A stretch of 64,000 bases of DNA from assembly GCA_013400155.1 (NCBI GenBank), contig VXBM01001018.1:213697-277696 (forward strand), in the 5' to 3' direction. A program made the position numbers and the translations under genes. Below, one piece after another: positions 47,701 to 59,700 of the stretch (position 1 is the stretch's first letter; every line of letters starts with the position of its first letter). The notes below the pieces were generated by a model. The model ran no database searches and was not told the DNA's origin. It worked only from the letters and a program-made list of their open reading frames with translations. The DNA comes from Helopsaltes ochotensis. Its lineage: Eukaryota > Chordata > Aves > Passeriformes > Locustellidae.

Positions 47701-50700
47701 GCTGGTAAAAGTATGATACTCAGGCTAAAGTAAAAAAGAAGACTCCAAAAACACAAAACTCTTTTTTAAAATGAATATGATTATGTAAGAAAATTGCCTC
47801 TTCTGGTATTTCATTTTCATTTGGGCTTGAAAAAAGGGGATCAGAAATGACAAAGACGAACTCTAACCCCCTATATCATGACCAAGTTAAATTATCTTTG
47901 TTTATTAATTAATTATTAAAAAAGCAAAGATTTGATGCTTTGGTCATACGCATGTATGTAAAATAAATGTTAAAAACCCCCAACGTGTCCCTCCTCAAAT
48001 TACAACCACTCCCAAGACCTCTAAATAAATAATGATAAACCCACAATCCTTAGCTGCAAAAAAATACACTGCAACCCTAAGACAAATACTGAGTTCCCAC
48101 ACTTCCTGAAAGAGGGATGCCTAGTTTGTTAACATTTAGGCACCTGTGCCACTGCAATATTTACAGAACTCTACACATTTTGAGGTGGTAGTGTATGGGA
48201 TAAACCCAACCATAAGCAAAAAAATAAAGCACTTAAACCTTTAACTGAAGGAGCCAGTCAAGAGAAGAGTTTTTTAGTGAATAGTTGTGTGCAGGTGTGC
48301 AAACAAGCAATGCCAATGTGTACTCCCAAAACATTCTGCCTACATTAAAATACAAATAGGAACAACATCAATCCACAGCTGACATCAGAGCTGTTCTGTT
48401 TATTTTCTGCTGTTCAAGGCAGGCTCTTTCAGACTCGTGCTTTGACAGCTGGCCGTGACTGCTATACTCTAATTACAGAAGATAATTAGTACTTGCATCA
48501 AAGTTGATGGACTACTAATACTTGGAATATGAATATCAACAAGCAACTGTAATGTGAAAAAAAAAAAAAAGTCACAGCATATGGAATTGAACAGGAAATA
48601 CCTGATCTTTGGAAAGGCAGCTGGTACATGACATATAAGCTGCATAAGCCCAACAGAGTTGCTCATAATGAAAATAACACAGAAAACAGTCCAAATGAAC
48701 AATGAAGACAAATCACTTAGGATTGACATGGGTGCCCTAAAATGTTTAACCCAAATATTTCTTTATTTTTTAAACATGCCAGATACAAAGGCTGCATTTA
48801 ACTTGGAAGTCTTTGAAACACAACTGAGAAGACAAATCTTTTCTCTTGAATCAGAAGCAAACTTGGAAGTTGCCATTACTTAAGCCATCAATCTGAATTA
48901 GATTAGTTTAAATAATAATTCACAAAGAAACAATAAATCTACTGTTCCCTTTGGAATCGTTGCAAGTATTTTAGGAGAATACATTGGTTGTGTATATTCA
49001 GACAGAAAGTGAGTTAGGAGAGCACCTACCTTTGTCAGAAGACTGATCATCTATAGTTAGCATGAAAGGCAGAGTTTTATGATATTAATAAAGATGGACA
49101 AAAGATGGCATGATATTAAAATATGGACAAATAATTGAACAAAATTAGAGAAAGTGGAAAGGAAGGTTCTTCTGGTTTAATTTGCTTAACAGGCTTTTCT
49201 ATCTTGAAAAAAAGTACTGCAATACAATACCCTTACCAACTGATTAATGGATTTTGGGCTGAAATGTAGTTATTATAACCAGTTATCAGCTTAATTGTCT
49301 CAAAAACATCTGAGATAAAGCTTAAGCAGCACTCCTCATTACATGCCTCCACTCCTAATTTGAGTGCAACGGAAACTAATTTGGAAAAGCTTCATTTAAA
49401 TCAGTAACGCTATTTTATGACTTGATTGAGCATCTTCCCTCCTTGTAGCACAAGAATACCTGTATCTCATCATGCACCAAAGGCAGAAATTCACTTCTGT
49501 TACTCAAAAGGGACCATGTTTTTGCAGAATCCTCGTGCACACGAGGCTGGCAGCCCTAGCACAATCCTGGCTGCACAATCACAGGCTTCCCCCCACATCA
49601 ACAGTGCCTGTGCTCAAGTACCCAAGAGCCACAGAAACACATTTGGGGATAATCATAACAGAAAAGCACATAATTGGGATAATCTTCTGCTTTCCAGCAC
49701 TTGCTAGCAATTTCCTCCCCAGCAGAGGTTGTGTGACTAATTCAGTGACAGAGATCTCAGAGCTGTGAACAGCAATCACTCTGAAGTCCACTTAAGACCA
49801 CCCCTGTAACATTAAAAACCTGAAATACAGATTGTATCTCCAGCTCCAGTGATTTTTATACTCCTTAAAGCTACACTTTATCTTCATATCAGTTTTGAGT
49901 AGTTTCATGCACTCATGTAAGAATTTTGAGAAGTATGCATTAGGTTATTTTTGCAGCTTTCCAATTTCAAACCATAGAAAAAGTGTGAACACTAGCAAAT
50001 TTTAAGGCATCTAAATATGTAAGGCCTCATGTTCTTGAGAGCAGGAAGAGAGGTACAGCTATGATTTTTGAAAACAACAGGCAATAACAACACTAGATAA
50101 AGCTCAAACCCAAATGTTCCCCCGTGGCAGCTTGTGTCCATGCATATCAACCAATGGCAGATTGTATTCAAAATATCAACCAGTGGTGAAATTCACTCAA
50201 ACACATCATTATTGAAATAACAGAAAAATACTGAGAACTTAGGATCAATTAAAGCATCACTGACAGAACAGAACAGACTTACATAATGGTTTCTTCAGAG
50301 TTCTGGCATTCTGCAGAGTGCCTGTTGTTCTCCTGTAAGTCAGTCGTCTGAACAGAAAATAATTCTATTTTAGATATGTAAACTCAGAGAGAATTTGTAG
50401 CATGTTATACACATAGTGCTTTTTCTTAAAAAACAATGTGTCTCTAATTCAACTATTTAAAAGGCTTTATTTAAAACTTGAGAGTTTTAACAATCTGAGG
50501 ATTGTAACTAATAAGGGAATGAAAAGAAGATTCTAAAACATTTTATGCTTTCGTGTATCAGAGCATAGAAATCAACAGTTTATCAATCTGGTTTTTTTTT
50601 CTCTTTCCCTTTTGCCCACATGATCTTTTTTTGCAACATTAAGAAAAGTAGATAACCTGTGTCCAAAGCAGCCATTGCAGCTATGCATACACAGAAATTA

Positions 50701-53700
50701 TCCACCTTTTTCCAGATCAATTTGAAGTTTTGTTATTTACTAGTAAACAAACCAAGTTACTCAGCTTGTGTGAAAATATAAGAACAGAGTATCAAGTAAA
50801 GTTTTCTGAAGTGTTAAAATCACAAACCAGATCACAATTGCTGATTGCTCAACACCTCCTGCCCAAAACCCAAAACCAAAGGCACCCCAACAATCCAGCA
50901 CAAAAATCCAGCCCTCAGGAAACCCCTCGATGTTTCCTGAAACCACAATTTCTTCCCAAGTGGTTTCCTGCAATATTTTAACAGACAAAAGATGCTGCTT
51001 AGGCATTTATACAGTCACTCAGGGCAAACAGACACTGAAACAATTTCTATATTCCTATGTACATCTTCTTACATGTTTACAATGTCTAAAAAATTAAAAA
51101 GACTGCAGTGCAGCAGTGCAGCAGCATTTTTTGACATTGATGCATGCCCAGGGAGAAGGAAAAGGAAAATTCTGCCTTAACAGCTGTTAAGGCAGAATTT
51201 GCCTAATGTTTCAAAGGAGCTTTCATAGTACTGGAGCCAAGACCTCAATTAGAAACCTTATGGAAATCATGCAGGCCAGCAACAGCATCAGACTGGTTGA
51301 ATTGTTAGATACCTCCCCCCTCTGCAACACCTACAATCCAAAGAAGACATTTATAGTGATTTGCAGCAAGAATCACAAAGTGAGACCAGTGGCTTAAAAC
51401 AGATTCCTTCTCAAATACAGGACTTCTGTACTGTAAAGACAAGAACTAAGGGATATTTTTGCTTTAAAAGGTACATATGTCTTGCTGTGAAAACAGAGAA
51501 GCTTCAATCTCTAGAAGATATCCAAGTTATCCAGTCCAAGCTAAATACTCTCTTAGGAGCCAGAAGAAAAATCAGATATTACGTGCATAAATTCAAAATA
51601 ATTACAATTATTTGGAAGTACAAGGCTGTGAAATACAGTGTCTCTATAAGCCAAGATAGTAAGGGGACTGATATTCCACATTTCATTTCATGTATGTTTG
51701 TTAAGCAAGTCCTTCTGTCCTCATGCCACAAGGCATGAAGACAATGGCAAAATACCCAAATCAAGCTAGGAAGTTTACTGTCTCATTGGAGAAGATGAAG
51801 CTTTTTAGCACTTTCCTCTGAGCAGCTGTATTTACCCTGGCATGACCACGCCCTTCATTTTCTGGGAAAAAAACCCCAGCATAAAAATCAACATATCAAC
51901 ATAGTGACACCATACACACGTGAAAGAAAACTAAAATCTGTAATCTTTGCTGCCAAACCTTTCTTGGAACTGTTTGGAGGGGATCAAGCCTGCTCTGAGG
52001 TTGGTATCCCCAACGCGCTTGGCTTGCCACCACGTGGGATCGTCTTGGCTTACAACTTCCAGCACGTGTCGTCTCTTAAACGGCAGCCCGGCTTCCTGGC
52101 AAGGAATGGCTTTGTCTTCTTTGGGGTTATAGCAGAAAAGTGCCCTCATGAACACCTTTAAAAGCAAGTTAACATGTCATTTCTTCTTGTCCTATCTGGA
52201 ATTTCAGGTATCTGCCTTTAAAAGGCTTTCCCCAATGCTAACACTGCTAAGTATATATACACTTTAGCCCTCCTTCAAGCACTCAAAAATACAGACACCT
52301 TGCAGCTTATGCAGAAAAAAAAATTAACTTTCCAGTTTTTATATATATTTATATATATTAAAAAAATATATAAAATATATATAACTTTCCAGCACATACC
52401 AGTCATTATATATCAGAATTGTGGAACATGAGACTCGAAAGACCAAAGTTCCAAGAAACACAGATCACAAGCCACACTAAGTACAAAATGCAATAAAGGA
52501 ATGGTTGAAAAAAAATAAGGGAAGGAGAAAACAATAAAAATGTTTAAAAATAAAAAGGATTTATGGTAAAGTTGCCCAGTTGTAAAGATTGTCCTTAAAA
52601 TGTTCGTTTAATGCATCAAAATCTACTATTCAGCTTTGGATTTGTATTTTAACACTATTTAACACCTAACAGCAGAACCACTTCAGAAAGTGATCTGTGG
52701 GCTTTAAGGAAAAGTTCAGTAATCAAAAGCAGGGAAGAGACTGACAGAGGAATCTCACGAGGGACCAGCATTAAGTTATTGCTGCTCAGGTAGGGCAGAT
52801 GAAGGGGGCTGATGGGGTCACACACTGAATGCAGCTCTGTTTGTGGAGAGGTCCATTTTCACTCAAGTGAGTGGCAAAATGCCCAGAGATAATGCACAGC
52901 TTGCAGCTGCCACGGTGAGAGGAGACAGCAGAACACTAGATTTAATTACACGAACCAAAAAGAAGGGGCAGGATTTCAGAAATGCCATAAAAGAACACGT
53001 GCCAAGATGGAGAGGAGAAGAGTCATGCAAGTAATTCTATTGAACAGAAGGGTACTGCACGAGAAAGCACTCTCTTTGTAGCTCCATCATGTGCCTGTGG
53101 CACTTCCCTCTGCATCTACAGAGATGTAAAGATGTGCTCCAGTGTTTCAGCTGCATACCTTGCTGTCTTTTAGACGATCTTCTTCTTTGATGGCTGGAAT
53201 TATCTTCAGTGTTATTGACCCTCGAGACTGAGCCTGAGAAAAACAGAAAAGGTTTTTTACTTTGAAAGCACGACAAGGATACAACGCAGACTATTCAGGC
53301 TCCAGTTAAGGAGCTAGCAGCTGTCTCCTTCTCAGAACTCTAACATGCCAAGCTAATCCACTATTTAACTGCAGTACAGAGAATATCAGGATGTTCCAGG
53401 ACTCCACAACAGTGTCTTACTCATGGAGACATCCACAGTGACTACTTGGCTAAAACATATTAAGACCTGCATTGAAATTCCTTCATTTGCTTTTAGCAAT
53501 TGCATTAATTTCTGGGCTACAGTTCACAGGACATGAATTACTTCTGAGGCTTTTAGTACAACACTGACTTAAATTTTGCAGAGTAATCATTTTCAAGTGC
53601 TGCTTTGAAAAATACTGCTGTATTTTCTCCATATGGTGGCTAACTTGTTAAGAGTGAAATGTCAGCATCTACACCTACTTTCACTCTAGAAATATTTGCT

Positions 53701-56700
53701 GGAAAATGACAATTATTAGTTATAGTAAACTAAAAAGCACTTCTAGCACTTCAGAAATCTCGAATGGGTTTATCTTATCTATTTTAAATGCCTTATTTTG
53801 CATGAGAAGAGCTGTCTTGTAGAGAAGCCTGCAGTTCTGCACAGATCAAAAAGCAAACACAGACAAACATTTGTAGCTTTTCTTCAAAAAACAAACCATG
53901 AAAAGGAAATTGTTACACTTCAGGCATTGGCTCACATGGGACATATGTAATTAGAAATTACACAGGACAAATAAATGGCATCCCAAGATCCCCATAAATA
54001 AAATTTGACACACTATTTCAGAGTGGTTTTGACATCCCCTTGCCCCCCAAGTTAAAAGCAGTCATTGGCATTACTTGGGATTATTTGAGCTAAAATGAAA
54101 TTAGGTGATGGAGCTGATGCCAGGCTCCTCACTGTGTCCCTAACACCACTCCACGCCAAGACAAGGGGGAACCACACCACAAGAGGGAAATCAGGGATAA
54201 AAAAGAATGAGAGCTACAACACTTTCTACCAAGATTCGTGGGTATTCATGGTAGAGAAGCTCGAAGCAAAGAATTGCTCATGTCACCAGGAATCTGCTGG
54301 TAAAGAACAGGCTGACAGCTCTACTGAACACACAGACAAGACTCTCTTCAGCTTCCTAACACACCACATTATGAATCATCTTCTAGGAATGTATTTATAA
54401 TTTTCAGTTTGCCTGTCATAAACAAAGCATTAAAGGGAAGTTCTTGACAGAGCAACATGTTAACTTTGTATTTGTATCTTACTTGGTACCAATCCAGTTC
54501 GCAGAAGTTTCTGAAGTCAAAAGGAGAGGACTAATCCACTGGGAGAAGAAAAACTCTTAATGCAAAGACAAGCAGGGATTGCATCTTTTAGCTCTAGATT
54601 TTAAACTCATGGTTAAATGTCATCATCTACTGTAATTACTAGATCACCAAACAGAAAAGATCTTGAAATGAAAATCAGTGCAGACCAAAATCTGACTTAT
54701 TTCTTCTGGTCGTTTGTGAAGCACAGTAATACCATTGACTTCTCTTAGTTCATCTCCAACATGGACAAGACCTGAAAAGATGGTAAGGAAATTAAAATAG
54801 GTCTAGAGACTGGAAAGCACTACTCCTCTGATGTCCATCATTAGCATGTACTTCCTCTCCTCCTTCATCCAGACTGATGGATTTAGTACCAAAGCTAAGT
54901 GCCTTGGTTGGAAATGTGCCTCAGAGCCTCCTGCCTTTATTCCTTATAGCACTTTTTTTTTTCCATGCAGCACAGTCTCAAAGGAGAGCAGCACACAGGT
55001 AGGCAACTTGTGGCAAGGTACTCTGGAAAAACACTATTTGGATCAGTATTAAGTATGCAAAACTGAAATAATTTCATGAGTGTGACCGAATCTTATGAAG
55101 TCAGGAGACACACTGCTGACTATAAAGGCAGAAATGACACGTCTGCCAACTGACAGATCAATACTTCACACTCACAGAAAGAATGCTAGACAATTTTTTT
55201 TAACAAGCCATGAAGAGGCTCTGCAAGATTTAGATTTGTTTATCCAGTTCAGTAAGATATGTTGTACTTGTCATATAGCTCCTATTAACTGACATTGAAG
55301 AATTTCTCAGTAAAGCAAACAGGAAACAACACACGACACACTAAATAAACCAAGCTACTAGATTAAAAGTAAAAAAACATTCTTTACTTTCTTCTAAAAC
55401 TCAAACCTGCTTCTTCCATCTCTGTTTTCATTTTTTCCTAATGGCCATTTTAATAAAAGGCATACGTAACTAGATTAACAGATTACAGCTGAAATACAGA
55501 AATGCTAAGAGCATGCTTAGGAAACTTCAGAGGTTTACAAATGCAACTTCAGGAAAGAACTACTGCAATCATACCACTGCGATCAGCTGCACCACCTCTC
55601 ATGATCCTTGCTACAATCACAGCTCCTGTATGTTCATCTCTTCTGATGGTAGCTCCCTGAAACAAAACACACCCCCCACCCCCAAAAAAATGTAAGAAAT
55701 CTGCCCTGAATTCAGCAACCAGTGAAATAAGGTGTATGCTGTTATGTCTTTTAAACTGGAATTAATTTGTTTATGGATTTCCTCTTTCTGCTTGATGATT
55801 TCCAGCATTATTCAAGTTTTTCCCATTAAAAGTGATTATGGGAAGGTGCACCCCCCTTCCTTTATTGCTGACTTTGCTAAGTGCTTACACTTCCTGCATT
55901 ACTGCGGTCATCAAAGTCACTCAAGTGTGCAAAACATAATTATACAAATTCTATCTCTTTCTATTGTACAAAAATATTGTGCATTATTGTAACGAATTCT
56001 TTCTCTTCCTCTTCTGAATCTTTATACAATAAGGTCAGCACACTTTTATATGCAAAAACAACAACAAAGCCAAGTAATTAGATTATTTTTCCTCCTCCTA
56101 CCTCTTCTGGCAATACAAAGCTTGAATCAGGAATTCAGTCACTGCTCCCTTCTACTACTGTGATACACAAAAAGCAGATTCCTTTCCCAATACAACTGTT
56201 TCTCCTTAGGAAATCAATTCTTCCATTTCCATAAAATTAGCACCCTGACAGCATGATACATACAGGTATCAAACATACTCTTGCCACACATCACTGACTT
56301 TCATGCAAGTGAATACATTAAGTTATTGAATGCTAGCTAATTATGAAAATAATTAATACATATAATCAGTATAATTGCTTCAGGATATACAGTTTATTCA
56401 CTCTGTTTCCTGTGCTAACTGACATTATAAACATGCCCAGAAAGCATCTAAATGCAAAATTGTGAAGGTGCATTTATCATTTACCAAATCATTTTTTATG
56501 TTACTTTACAAGCCTCAGAACACTCCAAGTTTCTGAAGGCTGTCTGAAGACATCTTCAAGAATCTCCTCCATACTCACAGTAACACTCTTGCACTATCAA
56601 GTTTTATGACTAGAGATGGGTGATCTAATATGTACCAAGGGTTCTTTATTTTTCACTAGCCGAACGATTTTCACTGATTCCTCATCAAAATCATCATCAA

Positions 56701-59700
56701 AATTATCGGGGAGAGGTGGAAGAGCTGGGTCAAAGTTCTTCTGTGCTACAGTGTCATGTACTACAAGCATTGCCTGCATAAAGGAGATAAAAAACATTAA
56801 TTAAATGGAGTAATACTACACTTCCCATTCTCATGCTTCCAGCATTACAGCAAAATTAAACCTCCCCTTTCTACTCTCACCACAAATCCTCAAAAAAAGA
56901 TTCAGCAATTACCTTACCCATCATGTAAATTCTATACTGGTATATGTCAATATTTAAAAGAAATCCAGACAACAACAAAGCTCAGCCTAAAAAAACCCTT
57001 AAGTGCACTGTGAAAAACAAGAAGGTATCCTTTTCTTCTCCTTTTCTTTTTGGGTCCCTCAGAAAACAGGGAGGAAGGGAGGAATGGAAGACAGCACGGT
57101 GCATTATGCAGGAAAGCTGTCCCTTTTCAATTTCCTTCACATCCTAAAGTCTGTGCAGGAAATCCCAGTGGAACAGAAGTTTGGAGGAGGTTTTTCCTTT
57201 CTCCTAGGGAGGCTCCTATGTAACTTTTCTATTACAAAATGTTCTATTACAATTCTGCAAAGGCATTTCCTTAAGGTCTCCAATGTGGTTTTTACCCTGA
57301 GATGTGGTGTTGACAACAGCTGAAGCAGCTCCTTTTCTTCATTATTCACTGGTGCTGTCTGCAACTCTTCTATCACCTTTAAAATAAAAATTTTCAACCT
57401 CAAAATTAAAGGAGTCTGCCAAACAAGATCACGTATTCACATTTCTGTTGAGTGTTTGCTAACATCTATCATCCATCAAAGTAGTCTGCACAGATCAAAA
57501 CTGATCCCAGTCCATAGTGCATCAAACCTGAAAGAAACCAAAGTTTCTTCAGCTATTTTTATTAGATAGTACAGAAGACAGCATTAGGAATCAGAATCAT
57601 AATCCCTAAACATACATTTTAAGAGTTATTCTACCAATAGAATTTCAGGAGCGAGTTCTGAAATTTTAAATTCTATATGGAATATGTAAACGATACCTGA
57701 AACAACACTCTTGTGATTTTATTTGATAAAATACTTTAAACCTTTCTGCAGTTATCTAGTATTACCTGTGTGGAACATGCAACATAACTTCCCTTGTTCC
57801 CCTGCAAAACCTGGCCACCAAAATATGCCCTGGAGTTTCAGGCCTTTTAAACAAAAGATTAGAGAAATAATGGAGGCACTTCTGCACTGGGCTGATTGGG
57901 TCGGAGAAGGGATAAAACAAATCAGGGAGGAGGAAGGGAAAATGGGTTGAGGCAAAAGAGATCTCCTTAGCCTGTTAAGGGCTCTAAACAAGGAAGTCAT
58001 ATAGTTCTATACAAAACTCCTCTGTTGTTCTTTAGATGGAAATTTTGTATGACTTGATAAGTAGCAACACTGAAACTTTTGTGCAGGTGGTACACAGTGT
58101 GTAGGAACAGGGGGAAGGGGTGTGCTGCATGTTAAGGTGAGGCACTGGGGTCTCCTGATTTTGAAAGGGAGATATTCCAGCTCCCAAACCTTCCACTGCC
58201 CCTCCCTACACTATAGCAGAAAACAGGTGCATGTAAAGAGCCAGCAAATGCAGAGTAAATTTCACTTCAGTCACACAGCATCGTGTCACAGACAAATCCA
58301 AGACACAGCTCTGCTCTGTGAACGGACTGGGGGATGAACTGATTGAGAGCAGCCCTTAGGAGAATGACCTGAGGATCCTGGCAGATGAAACATCAGATAC
58401 ATGATGGCAATTTGTGGGTTGCACTCGAGAAAGACAACTGCATCCCAGCCTGCATGAAGAGAAGCAGGGGCAGCAGGTGATCCTGCTCCTCCTCCTGTTC
58501 TCAGGAGACCCCCTCACCTAGGGCAGTGTCCAGCTCCAGAGTCCCCAGGGCACAGACCTGTCCTAGTGCATCCACAGGAGGACCACGAAAATGCTCAGGG
58601 GGCTGGAACACCTCTCCTATGAGGAAAGGATGAGACAGTTGGGATTGTTCAGCTCGAAGAAAGGGCTTGGGGGAGACTTTACTGCTGTCATTCAGCACAT
58701 AAAGGAGGCTTAAAGAGAGAGAAAAGCTCTTTATGAAGGCTTGTAGTGACAGGACGTGAGGCAGCAGTTTTAAATTGAAAGAGAGCAGATTTAGATTGGC
58801 TATAAAGATTTTTTTTTTTTATGATGAAGGTGGTGAGATGCTAGAACATCTGCATGGTGAGATGCTGGAAACAAGGCTGCCAAGAGAAGTGTGGGATGCC
58901 CCACCATTGGGAATGTTCAAAATCAGGATAAACAGGGCTGTGAGCAAACTGATCCAGGGAAAGGTGAGCCTGCCTGTGGTGGTGAGATGAGATCACTTTT
59001 CAGGGTCCCTCCAACCCAAACCACACAGTGTCACCAGCAAAGCTGCCTGGGTTGTAATGGTTTTAAGTCTGAATATAAGACTGAATGCTCAGCTGGGATG
59101 GCCTATTGGCAAGACAGGACTGAATGCTTTTTGTAGCCTCTCCTTAGGAAGGCCACTAGTAATATCCCTTCCTTCGACCTGAAAGCGTGTCCATCTTCAC
59201 TAGACATTGAATGACTTGGTATTTTTGAGCTCTCATTTCCTTGATTAACCATGGCCAACAGATTACAAAGACAGCTGGGGAAGATGAGAAGTATGTTCAC
59301 ATGCAGTACAATTGCAAAGCTTTGATTTGTTGGAAAAGCAGGTGTAAATAATAGGAAAATTATGAGACAAGAATTTTTACTCACATCTTCAACTAATCCT
59401 GCTGCACTATGTAAAACAGGAGTTGGACTCTGTCTTTCATAATGACGGAGCTTTTCATGAATCTGAAAAAAGATTATTCAGGGATATTTCTACAGAGAGA
59501 TAACAAAGTTTTCTAAATATACCTACACTGGAATATTTTTATATTTAAGAAACATATTTATCTGAGATGTGTCAGAAAAATAACCACGCTTAGGGTTGTA
59601 TTTTTTTTAGGAGTCTTTTAGTTTTCTTTTTGCTCATTGTAGTTTCAGATAGTCAGAAAATCTGTAAAGACTTTAGGAGCATAAGGGAAGCCATTTCACA

